Shown here piece by piece: positions 33,901 to 40,496 of a DNA stretch of 64,000 nt. Made by a program: the position numbers and the translations under genes. The stretch is taken from NCBI GenBank assembly GCA_964651475.1, contig CAZYXV010000015.1, forward strand, positions 44,400 through 108,399, written 5' to 3'. Origin of the DNA: JBGSMF01 sp964651475 (GTDB lineage: Bacteria > Chloroflexota > Anaerolineae > Fen-1058). The notes beneath the pieces are model-generated. The model searched no databases and had not been told where the DNA came from. It saw only the letters and a list, made by a program, of their open reading frames with translations. Numbering within the stretch: position 1 is the stretch's first letter; each line of letters begins with the position of its first letter.

Positions 33901-35619
33901 ACGTATACTTACGATCCGCTGTACCGCCTGATTCAAGCGAATTACTCCACTGGCGAAGTGTTTGAGTACACTTACAACAAGCTCGGCAATCGCATGCGCT
34001 ACACGCAAACCATCACCACGCCCGTCGTGACCGTATACATCTACGACGCCGCCAATCGCTTGACAAGCGTGAACGGTCAGACGTATACTTGGGACAATAA
34101 CGGGAATCTCTTGAATGATGGCAGTAAAGGCTACACCTACGACGCGGCCAACCGCCTGACCGGCATCACGGCGACCGGCCTGACCTGGAGCGCCGCCTAT
34201 AACGGCGATGGCGCGCGCATCAAACAAACTATCAATGGCGTAAAGACGAAATACTTGCTCGACCTGGCCGCGCCGCTGGTAACCGTGTTGGCCGAGAAGC
34301 AAACAACCGGCAACCAGACCTACCTCTACGGCCTTGGAGACTCGCCTCTGGCAAGCTACGACGGCGCGTGGCGCTACCTCTCCGGGCGGGATGGGCTGAA
34401 TTCCGTGCGGCAAGAGACGGACGCGGCGGGCAACGTGATTGCCGCGCGCAGTTTTGACCCGTATGGCGTGCCTCTGGGTGAGGATGGCGGAAGCCCCTTT
34501 GGGTTCACGGGGGAGATGCACGACGAGGCCACGGGGTTGGTGTTCCTCAGGGCGAGGTATTACAATAGCCAGATAGGGCGTTTTCTGAACAGAGATATGT
34601 GGGGTGGAAATGTGGGTCGTCCCAACACTTTACACGGTTACGCCTACGCAGCCAACAACCCCATTCTCTACAGCGATCCTTCTGGGGTAGACTACATCCC
34701 GGCCCTAGAACGATATACGTGTAATGACAGCCACGCTCTGGGTGGATATGTATACCATTATAGTTGGGCGGCTGGGAGATGGGGAAATTGGCCTTGTGTT
34801 GTCAACTCGGCCGGTTACACTGTTGTACCAGAGGCAAGTCCTTTTTATCCTGATCCACACTTGGGTTTTGGTGTTCCTACAGGGCCACTTCCCCCGCCGC
34901 CCCCTCTGCTCTTACCACCTTCACCAATACCGACCCCTGTGCCGCCTATCCTTGATGTGCCATGGGCAGATGAAATGACTCAAGACATGCGACGGACTTA
35001 TCCAAACTCTTGCGGACTATTGGCACTATACATGTTCTTACAAGGTGAGCAGAAACCCGTTGATCTCTCAACTCTAGCGCAACAACTAAGAGGCGAGCGA
35101 CCAGGAGGATATGATGGTTATTGTTGTCGGTACGACCCCAATACGTGGACTGGTGTTCCCGCACCCACACCGGATCCATTAGGGTGGTGCAATCAAGCTT
35201 GCGTTTCTGCCGAAGCTCTCGCCGCGGTGGCCCGTAAATACTATGGTATGGCGATTGAATCAGGTGACAATTGGACGCGCACAAGGGTACATCAAAAGCT
35301 ACTAGATGGACATCCTGTTATTGCACTTGTTAGAGTAAATCTCGCTGCGTCTCCTCCAAGACGATTTTTCGGCGGTGGTGGCTTTGGCCATTTTGTTGTC
35401 ATCAGGGGTTTAATCAATCAAGAAGAAACGGTTGTCTTTAATGATTCTTACCCTGCTAGCGAGGGATGGAACTGGACTGCAGAACAAAGGCGAGCTGTTG
35501 GCGAAGGTAGGCAAGAGGATTGGGCAAAATTTGATTCTTCTTGGGCAAGTGCGGTAGACCAAGGCGATGATCCTATGTCACCCGAGGGGCATGTCCGGTG
35601 GGCAATGGCAGTTCGATAA
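24988..35619 (+). CDS. giant secreted RHS/YD-FG-GAP protein with C39-like peptidase tip
   Basis: A 3543-aa protein, started at the ATG seven bases after GAGGAG. Order: signal peptide (1-37); sialidase/BNR-like propeller (about 65-428, with QDGGATW, SDDGGLNW); RHS entry region (ALDIDIFYNSLNG, about 465); YD repeats (about 700-1660); a spacer; fourteen FG-GAP repeats of GDVNGDGYADVIVGA type (about 1990-2830), enough for two integrin-like propellers; fibronectin-like stretch; more YD repeats; RHS core (RSFDPYGVP near 3156, YYNSQIGRFLNRD, NPILYSDPSG). The variable tip (about 3270-3543) has NSCGLLALYMFLQ (Cys near 3340), GHFVVIRG and NDSYP, a C39/papain-like peptidase triad. By family knowledge the RHS cage delivers the tip as a toxin. 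In-frame palindromic inserts give DPSAGSGQ. Confidence 0.9.
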   Translation: MPHQSVAARLARILFVTLVPLGLLVLALLGAQTPTAAEPPAAADVSLRLANEASYAENRLLSGLGAPTRPTTLTSPGLVWVGTHNAGVWLYNARTGEWTECNNGLPSTSLGQKLEIADLAVNPFDDNVLLAIADDLGATTPPTNAGVYLTQNAGMSWAKMPMPAYPKRVGWRQVRWDPTTPGKVIASGMDAITASSAVTDRYPAVAGSMNYGRSWFKIDMPKIITSTPLDGIALWGSGPYWYIGAGGGGSDRQLYWSSSNGGISWATRWNDALFSSGQAARLAGRDEAPAHVYMARGDGGSGGRLTISQDGGATWAAGAAFTTSGLGELVYDPTRPNTLWLAAYQGDVGTFRSQDDGQTFTPTLSDVRSAVAVDGYTGRVYAGGQAERRFLRYSDDGGLNWIKTITAPYSESYWPTVLAIPQPPPLPSDGVCYSCLTSYSNAVQQVGGPINTQDGSYRYRQDLLSIPERGGALDIDIFYNSLNGHMNGLLWGVSGRLGYGWRHSYDIQVECEDATCHEVKILMPDGALLRFAKQLDGTYHPYPGVRATLHKRHPGWDEYILTTSQQTVYYFNWYRQVSMIRTPSGGTFHFDYDHYHLSRVTGTGGQWLEFEYTGAYLTSISDPMGRTVQFDYDADGDLSVMTDTASAKWVYTYITATLPRMIEFPNHIYTYTTVHLLTQIEDPTGRTVERTEFDEDGRAVRQWAGDPSAGSGQALSLEIGYNLDGTRTITRPLPAGGSVTSTARYDARGTVVELRDTAGAVERVYDVNFYPRWTQDKRGNPTAMTWDARGNLTQTVDALGYTTTMEYDGLNNLRAITDARGFTTSYVYSGTLLTRMTDALGRTTIYTYSAGLLTAQRDAGGKITRYEYNDFGQRTVITDPARLVTRYEYDPVGRLITATAPGGQVTVNEYDNADRLVRVTRNYTTAGGANYLNEYNLITRYKYDGAGRQVAVTDTLGHVSRSEYDEAGRLIKSIQNYAPGQAQNYLNQYNITTGYGYDNSGNQAWVTDTLGHVTRTDYDALGRPATVTVNYVPSGPFDADTNITRTTGYDPNGNVVTRTDTLGRKTVTQYDALNRPVTVTANYVDGVYDPAYPDQDLTTLTVYDEAGNALQQRDAGGHWTYYEYDELGRLITTTNALAGATVTVYNAAGQRSKTRDAGGAWTQYGYDDAGRLVTVTANYQNGVYDPALPDQDIVAVTVYDDLGRRVKSIEAFDAPVSRTTVYTYSPTGRLIATADPDGAATRYSYDAMGRTLLVTDALGHATHTAYDALGRAVTTTANYAPGGPVDAQTNVATANRYNALGWRTAAQDARGYWATFGHDDLGRVITTTDATGRGTVTAYDRAGNRVRTSIQMSQKILQARYEYDGVNRLIAQSDALNHATRYGYDAAGNRVVMTDANGVITRYGYDPLSRLIAVTENYTSGSPTADRNVLTTYAYDALGNRVAITNALGRTTVYTYDALSRLVATSDPLSHTTRYGYDALSNRVVMTDANGVTTHYTYNPLGRLLVSQSPGHLVTYAYDQLGNRAAMTDATGTTTYMYDALYRPLTITSPYSGAVGYGYDAAGNRTQLIYPDPSAGSGRVVTYTYDDANRLIGLTDWSDQSTTYEYDAWGRLAETTLPNCVQTLYTYDTANRLTRLTQRRVDGELLGDYGFVLDAVGNRIRVTETLQQAAGAAGGQASALPTDAAELIAAVTGHRPMGLSSPMAAGAAFPLPAPTLQMTTALTTTIPLTLTPPGVPTDTSALMLAGIQTGTGALTSTGWWAGVQEAIRQSEYNITWQEGTFLPDLPQAYQAPNRAHNLRTYFTSTGIRIIPRAEITPTWETRLALTGYGRAGHIQAVEASTRKAAIGHRFEYHYQRVLGNRRLALAEWYVNDERGLEQGFTLETPPLPPSQGPLVLEMTLGGSLTPTLTSDESAVELLTAGGVRVLRYSDLSARDASGQALPAHIELTTSTIRLVVDDTGAAYPIAVDPLLTVPSWSVQGDQAGAQLGFSVSTAGDVDGDGYSDILIGAPLYDSGWADAGKVFLYHGSASGVDSKRIWTAGGDQGMAQFGYSVGTAGDVNGDGYADIIIGEPYYGNEAPFIDRGRVFVWYSPIEDENSDPDWMVEGNQGGALLGFSVGTAGDVDRNGYSDLVIGAPGYNSDGKTDNGKVYVYRRTASGTIGSPWTAVGGQSGAKLGYSVGTAGDVDGDGYSDVMIGAPYYDGGAADDGRAYVYRGYSSGLLPEPWMAQGEGANNYFGYSASAAGDVNGDGYADVIIGAYGYTSAGSPETGRAYVYHGSAGGARENADQTLTGSPGSRFGYSVSAAGDVNGDGYADVMVGAPLYDGGQTDEGRAYVFHGSSSGANASADWAVESDQAGVRFGQAVNAAGDVDGDGYADVIVGAPLSSGKQGETEWDDAGRAYVYHGSPASLNTAAEWTAQGGASGDYLGNSLGTAGDVNGDGYADVIVSAHYYDGGYTNEGKVWVYYGAASGPDTYWTAQGGQENAYFGYSAGAAGDVNGDGYADVIVGAHGHDGAQADTGKVYIYYGSAQGLSSAGWTVEGDQGGAYFGYPVSSAGDVNGDGYADVLVGAHRYDSGQTDEGKVFVYYGRPCGPGATADWSAESDAANVYFGWALGTAGDVNRDGYADIVVGTYNYSNGQTREGRAWVYYGSADGLRKDNVWTAEINVAYAYFGNAVSTAGDVNGDGYSDVVIGAYGGTYGKVYVYYGSASGMPSSANWIQTGGQSGAQFGVSVSTAGDVNGDGYADVMIGSNRYTNGEYREGRVFVYHGSASGLAASAAWWAESDQANANMGLVRNAGDVNGDGYADVMVGAHLYDNGGQADSGKAFLYYGNAGRGLVMRPRQVRTNSTAPVAPLGKSDSDDGVQLGLTARTPLGRDKVKLQWQIAPLGTPFPATPGVSGAESGWTDALPGTVITRNVAGLEPGTSYHWRVRLLYRPNRLGQTASRWIHIPWNGWQETDFRTLPPTLVRTITYTYDPLYRLIQANYSTGEVFEYTYNKLGNRMRYTQTITTPVVTVYIYDAANRLTSVNGQTYTWDNNGNLLNDGSKGYTYDAANRLTGITATGLTWSAAYNGDGARIKQTINGVKTKYLLDLAAPLVTVLAEKQTTGNQTYLYGLGDSPLASYDGAWRYLSGRDGLNSVRQETDAAGNVIAARSFDPYGVPLGEDGGSPFGFTGEMHDEATGLVFLRARYYNSQIGRFLNRDMWGGNVGRPNTLHGYAYAANNPILYSDPSGVDYIPALERYTCNDSHALGGYVYHYSWAAGRWGNWPCVVNSAGYTVVPEASPFYPDPHLGFGVPTGPLPPPPPLLLPPSPIPTPVPPILDVPWADEMTQDMRRTYPNSCGLLALYMFLQGEQKPVDLSTLAQQLRGERPGGYDGYCCRYDPNTWTGVPAPTPDPLGWCNQACVSAEALAAVARKYYGMAIESGDNWTRTRVHQKLLDGHPVIALVRVNLAASPPRRFFGGGGFGHFVVIRGLINQEETVVFNDSYPASEGWNWTAEQRRAVGEGRQEDWAKFDSSWASAVDQGDDPMSPEGHVRWAMAVR
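27104..27130. repeat. short palindromic insert (CCTTCGGCAGGCTCAGGGC)
   Basis: ACCCTTCGGCAGGCTCAGGG followed by CAGGCTT, in frame in the RHS gene, encoding DPSAGSGQAL. Confidence 0.75.
29702..29722. repeat. short palindromic insert (CCTTCGGCAGGCTCAGGGC)
   Basis: ACCCTTCGGCAGGCTCAGGG between two YD repeats, in frame, encoding DPSAGSGR. It is the same element as at 27104. Confidence 0.75.
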
Positions 35620-35658
35620 CGTTACGGATGAGGGTCATCACTCAAGCGGAGATGGAAT

Positions 35659-36696
35659 ATGGTGAACAAAAAAGTCGTTCGCATTGGAATACTCCTGATT
35701 ATATTGCTGCTCAGTAGTTGCGCAGAGAAAAGTTGGGATAGCGTCGTCTTGCCCGACAAATGTAATGTTTCCTCATTTTCACCGCATCTTAACTGGGTAA
35801 CTTACGTATGTGATGATATTCTCTGGCTGGCGTCGCTTCCAAGTTTGGAAGACGCCACTCCTATCGTCCGGCAAGGTGATGACTCTATATCGTGGAAATG
35901 GATAGATGCGTGGGTGCCGGATGAAACAGGCTTTCTTTTGGAATCGTCGGAGCGTTCAGGAGATTCCAGGGGTAGCGATATTCTGTGGCTGGTAAAGTTA
36001 AAAGATCTTCATACGAGAACTCCTATCGCGACATTGCCAGGTGGGCAGCGGATCATAAATTGGTCGCCTACTGGTACAGCCATCATGTCACTCAACTTGG
36101 GGGCCTTTGGGGGAGATGTGACGCTTATACGCGTTGATGGGGATGGACATAAAGATCTACCTATTCCAGGTTATATTATGGGGACGCCAACTGCCTCATG
36201 GTCACCGGATGGACAGAAAATTGCCTATATTTATGTTCCATATTCCCAAGACCTTGCTGGTGCAGAGTTGCGTACCATAGATATAACTACATACCAGACA
36301 ATGACAGTCTATGCTGGCGCAGGTATACCGGCGTGGTTTCCGGACGGGAAGAAAATTGCCCTCTTTGGAGGGTATGATTCTTTCTTGGTGGTCCAAGCTG
36401 ATGGATCAGGATTGGTGGAGCAAGTCAGGCTTCCCGACAGATATACTACGGATGTATCAAATGGGGCAACATGGTCATCCGATGGTTCTCGATTAGCATT
36501 TTATCTAAAGGCGAAGATCCCTACACATGAGTCTGTAGCAATTGGCGTTTTGGATCGTGATACGTTAGGTGTTTCTGTTACTGAAGTGTCTGGTTTTTCC
36601 GTAATATTAGGTTGGACGCCAGATGGAAATGCGGTCGTTGTTTTGAGACGAGAGGGCGAAAAGGATGTTTTGAGAAAAATCTCCATTCCGCAGTGA
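35659..36696 (+). CDS. TolB/WD40-like propeller lipoprotein, immunity candidate 1
   Basis: A 345-aa protein with a lipoprotein signal (IGILLIILLLSSC, Cys near 21) and at least five TolB-type blades: INWSPTGTA, ASWSPDGQKIAY, PAWFPDGKKIAL, ATWSSDGSRLAFY and LGWTPDGNAVVV. GGAG lies before the ATG. It follows the C39-like tip of the giant RHS gene by 40 bases. Lipid-anchored at the outer face of the membrane, it is placed to neutralise that tip. Homologous lipoproteins follow two other tips. Immunity function is inferred from position and repetition. Confidence 0.8.
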   Translation: MVNKKVVRIGILLIILLLSSCAEKSWDSVVLPDKCNVSSFSPHLNWVTYVCDDILWLASLPSLEDATPIVRQGDDSISWKWIDAWVPDETGFLLESSERSGDSRGSDILWLVKLKDLHTRTPIATLPGGQRIINWSPTGTAIMSLNLGAFGGDVTLIRVDGDGHKDLPIPGYIMGTPTASWSPDGQKIAYIYVPYSQDLAGAELRTIDITTYQTMTVYAGAGIPAWFPDGKKIALFGGYDSFLVVQADGSGLVEQVRLPDRYTTDVSNGATWSSDGSRLAFYLKAKIPTHESVAIGVLDRDTLGVSVTEVSGFSVILGWTPDGNAVVVLRREGEKDVLRKISIPQ

Positions 36697-36885
36697 CTAT
36701 AAATGCAAGTCTACGTGCTTGACGGTGTGTGCAACTAACCTTCAGAGAGCCGGTTGGCGCGTGCGGCTGCTGTATCGCCCGAATCGCTTGCAACTGCCTG
36801 TCCCGCGAGCAAAGCGAGTGAGAAAGGGAGTCCCTGTGGGAGAGCAAAGCGCCAGCCGGTAGAATCACTGAATCACTGAGCAAAT

Positions 36886-36913
36886 GAGCACACAGTCAGT
36901 GTGCTCATTTTTC
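36886..36913 (+). terminator. intrinsic terminator
   Basis: GAGCACAC and GTGTGCTC form an 8-bp stem with an AGTCA loop, followed by ATTTTTCTC. Related terminators follow both PQQ-type lipoprotein genes (43001, 57410). Confidence 0.85.
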
Positions 36914-37019
36914 TCGGCGCCTCAGTGGTTCATTCTCTGGGGAGCCTGGTACAGCTTGAGAACTGGCGCGGTTCAACGTTGCTGGGCCAGTATGAATTCA
37001 CGCTGGACAAGCTCGGCAA

Positions 37020-37039
37020 CCCACCTGCGGCGGACAGGT
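37020..37039. repeat. short insert CCCACCTGCGGCGGACAGG
   Basis: It interrupts the RHS phrase GNRTTVTE between GGCAAC and CGCACC. Close copies lie at 43255-43274, 46390-46410 and 46439-46460. Confidence 0.65.
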
Positions 37040-37419
37040 CGCACCACTGTGACCGAGACCTTGCCCCAATTCACCGCCGCCTATAGCGTGGCAGCCTCGG
37101 CCGACGACGCTTACGTGAGCGTGGTGGGCAGCAGCATCAACACAACCGGCACTTATGTGGTGATGGGCGGGACGCTCTACGAGCAAACCTATCACGCCGG
37201 CGTGCGCTTCAACCCTGTCAGCCTGCCGGCTGGCGCGAACCTGGTTCAGGCCGAGTTGCGCCTGACGGCTAATGCGGACGCGAGTACAACCCCCACCTTC
37301 TACGTCTATGCCGAGACGGCCGACGAGGCGCAGCCGTACAGCACCTACGCTGACTTGATGGGGCGCGCCCTGACGAGCGTTTCGGTCACCTGGCAAGGCA
37401 AGCCGGCCAGACGTATAGC

Positions 37420-39933
37420 GTGGATGTGACTGAGCCGCTCGAAGAGATCATGGCGCGTAAAATGGGCTGGGAGAGCGGCCGGCCCCTGGCGCTGCAAGTC
37501 CGCGCGGGTGGGGTGGGCACGCGACAGGCGCGGAGCGTGGAATGGAAGATCGGGGAGGCGTCTGCGCCGCCCCAACTGGCGCTGCGCTATGCCTTGCCGG
37601 TCACGATTCGATATACCTACGACCCGCTCTACCGCCTGACGCAGGCTGACTACCGTTCGGCTCCGCTCACGGCAGGTTCCACTGGCGAATTGTTCGAGTA
37701 TGCGTATGACCAGGTCGGCAACCGCACCACCACGACCCAATCACAAGTTGAGTGGGGAGAGCAAGTCGTGACCGAGACGGCCGCCTTCAACGTGGCGGCT
37801 TCTGGAGACGACGCCGACGAGCAATGTGACGATATGTGGTGTTACCAAAACTGGACGTTCTCTTCCGTGGAAGTAGGCATCTCCGATGGAGTGACCACTT
37901 CGACCGGCCTGCGCTTCAATCCGGTTACATTGCCCCCTGACGCTCACTTGCTGAGCGCAACCTTGCGCCTGACTTGCTCCAGTTCCGAGAATATCTCTAC
38001 CACGTTCCAGGTGTACGGTGAGGCCAGCGCCAACCCGGCAGCGTACAGCGGCGGGTGGGCGATCCTGGAACGCTCTTTGACTAGCTTTTCAGTCACCTGG
38101 CCGGTTGGGAGCTGGGCGACCGACCAAGCCTATGACGTAGAGGTCACCGGTATTATCCAGGAACTGATGGACAACTGGTGGTCGAATGGCAAGCCGATGG
38201 CGTTGCAAATACGGCCTGCTGGGCAGGGCAACCGCGCCGCCTACAGTTTTGATGGGGATGGCAGCCCGGCTCAGTTGCGGCTGACTTTTACGCGCACGGC
38301 GGTGGTGTCCCACACCCTCAGCCAGACGGCCACCAGCTACGTTTACGACGCCGCGAACCGCTTGACAAGTGCGAACGGTCAAACGTATACTTGGGACAAT
38401 AACGGGAATCTTTTGAATGATGGCAGCAAGAGTTACACCTACAACGCCGCCAACCGGCTGATAGCGGTCAGCGGTCAGCAATCAGCCGTCAGCTTTGCGT
38501 ACAATGGGGATGGGGCACGTGTGCGGCAAATCATCAATGGCGAAGCCATAACCTATAGCCTGGATTTGGCCGCGCCGCTGGTAACCGTGTTGGCCGAGAA
38601 GCAAACAACCGGCAACCAGACCTACCTCTACGGCCTTGGAGACTCGCCTCTGGCAAGCTACGACGGCGCGTGGCGCTACCTCTCCGGGCGGGATGGGCTC
38701 AACTCCGTGCGGCAAGAAACGGACGCGGCGGGCAATGTGATTGCCACGCGCAGCTTTGATCCGTATGGCGTGCCGCTAGGTGAGGATGGCGGAAGCCCCT
38801 TTGGGTACACGGGGGAGATGCGCGACGAGGCCACGGGGTTGGTGTTCCTTAGGGCGAGGTACTATGATCCAGCCACAGGACGGTTTTTCCAGCAAGACCC
38901 ATTACGACTGGAACAGAACCTGTATGCCTATGTAGCTTCAAACCCCATCAACCGGATTGACCCATCAGGGCTATTCAGCTTGAGAGCTATTGCCAAGAGT
39001 TACGGATACAGCAATCCAGATGACATGGATGGTTTTTTAGATTATTTCGCCTCCATACGTACTGGGGTTGGCGGAGTTAGGGAATCCTGGTCAAGGTGGG
39101 GGTGGTTGGCTCTGCTTCTAACTGCTAAAGAATACGATATTGCGCATGTTGGGCACCCTGTTACTTATCCGCCTTACCTTGACTTTGAATCATTTCAAGT
39201 TTACTGCAATCGCGGTGAGGAAAAAATTGGCATTGGGCAATTTACCGATTTGGGGCTTTTTCATGACCAAGTATTGGGTATGGGCATAGGGTTATCAGTA
39301 GCACGTGAGCTGGGGTGGCGTAACACTAAGCCGACACATTACTGGCTCAATGATTTAAGTTGGCAGTACCTCGATGAGGGTCGTCCCAAGGACTTGCCTG
39401 ATTTTAGGGTTGCCAGTGTGGATGTAGCTCCATTACTTGAACTGGCAATACCTCCACATATATGGGGTGTAGTTGGCAAGTTTGTGACTGGCGGCCCAGT
39501 AGCTTTTGTTGATAGGTTTGGGCGTCTGTACGGAGGATTCTTTATCGGTGGACAGTATTCATACCTTGGATACATATCAGCAGGTGAGGGTTATGTTGAT
39601 CGATATTGGCCTCCAGACATCAGAGAGCTCAAGATACCTGACCGCACAGAGGTCTCTGATGCGATAACGGGGCCCTGTCTTAATGTACAGGGACAGACCC
39701 TTGTTGGTGTGGGAGGCAGCGTATGCGTAAATGGTGCGACCTCTAGCTTTGTGTTTTTTGGCATAGGTGGCGGAATAGCTGGGTACGGATCATGGTTATT
39801 TGACTTACATAAAAATATACCAGAGTGGAATTGGGACTATGTCGATTACATTTCGGGGTTTACTCGCCAAGATGTTGAAAACATGATCGAGAACGAGATT
39901 CCACAATGTGAAAAATGCTGTGGGGATGAATGA
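37420..39933 (+). CDS. orphan RHS core with tip of unknown function (cassette 2)
   Basis: An 837-aa frame, really the continuation of the frameshifted remnant upstream. YD repeats (IRYTYDPLYRLTQADYR) are followed by a second beta-sandwich module (VTLPPDAHLLSATLRLTCSS) and an RHS core nearly identical to the giant gene (SFDPYGVPLGEDGGSPFGYT, EATGLVFLRARYYDPATG, NPINRIDPSG). The tip from about residue 515 is about 320 residues with no motif I recognise. It starts RAIAKSYGYSNPDD, has a Gly-rich hydrophobic segment (FVFFGIGGGIAGYGSW) and ends with a Cys pair (QCEKCCGDE). It has no signal peptide, so on its own it would not be exported. Confidence 0.75.
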   Translation: MDVTEPLEEIMARKMGWESGRPLALQVRAGGVGTRQARSVEWKIGEASAPPQLALRYALPVTIRYTYDPLYRLTQADYRSAPLTAGSTGELFEYAYDQVGNRTTTTQSQVEWGEQVVTETAAFNVAASGDDADEQCDDMWCYQNWTFSSVEVGISDGVTTSTGLRFNPVTLPPDAHLLSATLRLTCSSSENISTTFQVYGEASANPAAYSGGWAILERSLTSFSVTWPVGSWATDQAYDVEVTGIIQELMDNWWSNGKPMALQIRPAGQGNRAAYSFDGDGSPAQLRLTFTRTAVVSHTLSQTATSYVYDAANRLTSANGQTYTWDNNGNLLNDGSKSYTYNAANRLIAVSGQQSAVSFAYNGDGARVRQIINGEAITYSLDLAAPLVTVLAEKQTTGNQTYLYGLGDSPLASYDGAWRYLSGRDGLNSVRQETDAAGNVIATRSFDPYGVPLGEDGGSPFGYTGEMRDEATGLVFLRARYYDPATGRFFQQDPLRLEQNLYAYVASNPINRIDPSGLFSLRAIAKSYGYSNPDDMDGFLDYFASIRTGVGGVRESWSRWGWLALLLTAKEYDIAHVGHPVTYPPYLDFESFQVYCNRGEEKIGIGQFTDLGLFHDQVLGMGIGLSVARELGWRNTKPTHYWLNDLSWQYLDEGRPKDLPDFRVASVDVAPLLELAIPPHIWGVVGKFVTGGPVAFVDRFGRLYGGFFIGGQYSYLGYISAGEGYVDRYWPPDIRELKIPDRTEVSDAITGPCLNVQGQTLVGVGGSVCVNGATSSFVFFGIGGGIAGYGSWLFDLHKNIPEWNWDYVDYISGFTRQDVENMIENEIPQCEKCCGDE

Positions 39934-39993
39934 TGGCAGCAAAAATCACTTGCGGTGCGGCATAATGACATACCATAAGCGAGCGGCTTTACT

Positions 39994-40317
39994 ATGAACC
40001 ACAACAAACACAAGTATACAATTGGCAATTTGCTTATCGTGGCTCTGTTATTGTTTGTTTCTTGCGGATGTATAGCACGCTTTCTCACTCAAATAACTGG
40101 TGCTATATGGTTGGATAATATCGTAACTATAATAGGAGGATCGGCCTCCTTTCTTTTGGGCGCTTGCATCATTTATAGTATGTTCAAGGCTCCGTCGGTG
40201 TTGCCCCGTTGGGTAGTATGCTCTTTGGGAGCGCTAATTAGTGCACCATTCTTGGTATTGGGGCTGATGGCAATTTCCATAGGGGCATCGCGGTTGCTTA
40301 CATTTTTACCCTGGTGA
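39994..40317 (+). CDS. three-helix membrane protein, immunity candidate 2
   Basis: A 107-aa protein with three hydrophobic segments (IGNLLIVALLLFVSCGC, IVTIIGGSASFLLGACIIYSM, VVCSLGALISAPFLVLGLMA). It lies 60 bases after the tip of cassette 2, where other cassettes have a lipoprotein. A membrane immunity protein would fit a membrane-acting tip. No family is recognised. Confidence 0.65.
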   Translation: MNHNKHKYTIGNLLIVALLLFVSCGCIARFLTQITGAIWLDNIVTIIGGSASFLLGACIIYSMFKAPSVLPRWVVCSLGALISAPFLVLGLMAISIGASRLLTFLPW

Positions 40318-40496
40318 GCACTTTGGCTGCGCTTGCAATGCGGTGGGTAACCATACCCTGCTGATCTACCCAGATAGCAAAGTCATCACATACACCTGCG
40401 ACCACGCCAACCGGCTGATAGCGATCAGCACTCAGCCGTCAGCTTTGCGTACAACGGCGACCCTCTTCACTGCGTTCGAGGGCAGGTGGGGCACGT
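40318..40496 (+). pseudogene. RHS core remnant with palindromic insert, 5' of cassette 3
   Basis: YD-type coding (LLIYPDSKVITYTCDHANRL) is truncated on both sides. A 28-bp insert at 40460-40487 (CCCTCTTCACTGCGTTCGAG followed by GGCAGG) shifts the frame before the open frame of cassette 3. Confidence 0.6.
40460..40487. repeat. short palindromic insert (CCCTCTTCACTGCGTTCGAGGG)
   Basis: It interrupts the RHS phrase YNGDGARVRQ. The intact phrase is at 38507 and the same insert is at about 43539. A longer nested version lies at 55005. Confidence 0.7.

Larger units (their letters stand above)
36735..37430 (+). pseudogene. RHS remnant with frameshift, 5' part of cassette 2
   Basis: The stretch starts with a broken copy of the fibronectin-like/RHS linker (GWRVRLLYRPNRL) carrying a long insert at about 36790-36845, then a terminator. 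From 36965 it has RHS-type coding (QYEFTLDKLGN) and a beta-sandwich module (VSLPAGANLVQAELRLTANA). This frame ends at 37429. The next frame picks up at the same residues (SVTWQ, then QTYSVDVTEPLEEI), so one indel near 37410 splits what was one gene with the 37420 frame. Confidence 0.6.

Noticed and set aside
27505..34521. Long minus-strand open frames under the giant RHS gene
   Set aside because: They are antisense shadows of repetitive GC-rich YD and FG-GAP coding (VAVAVHVAGRAHR-type repeats mirror GDVNGDGYAD). No starts or ribosome sites support them.
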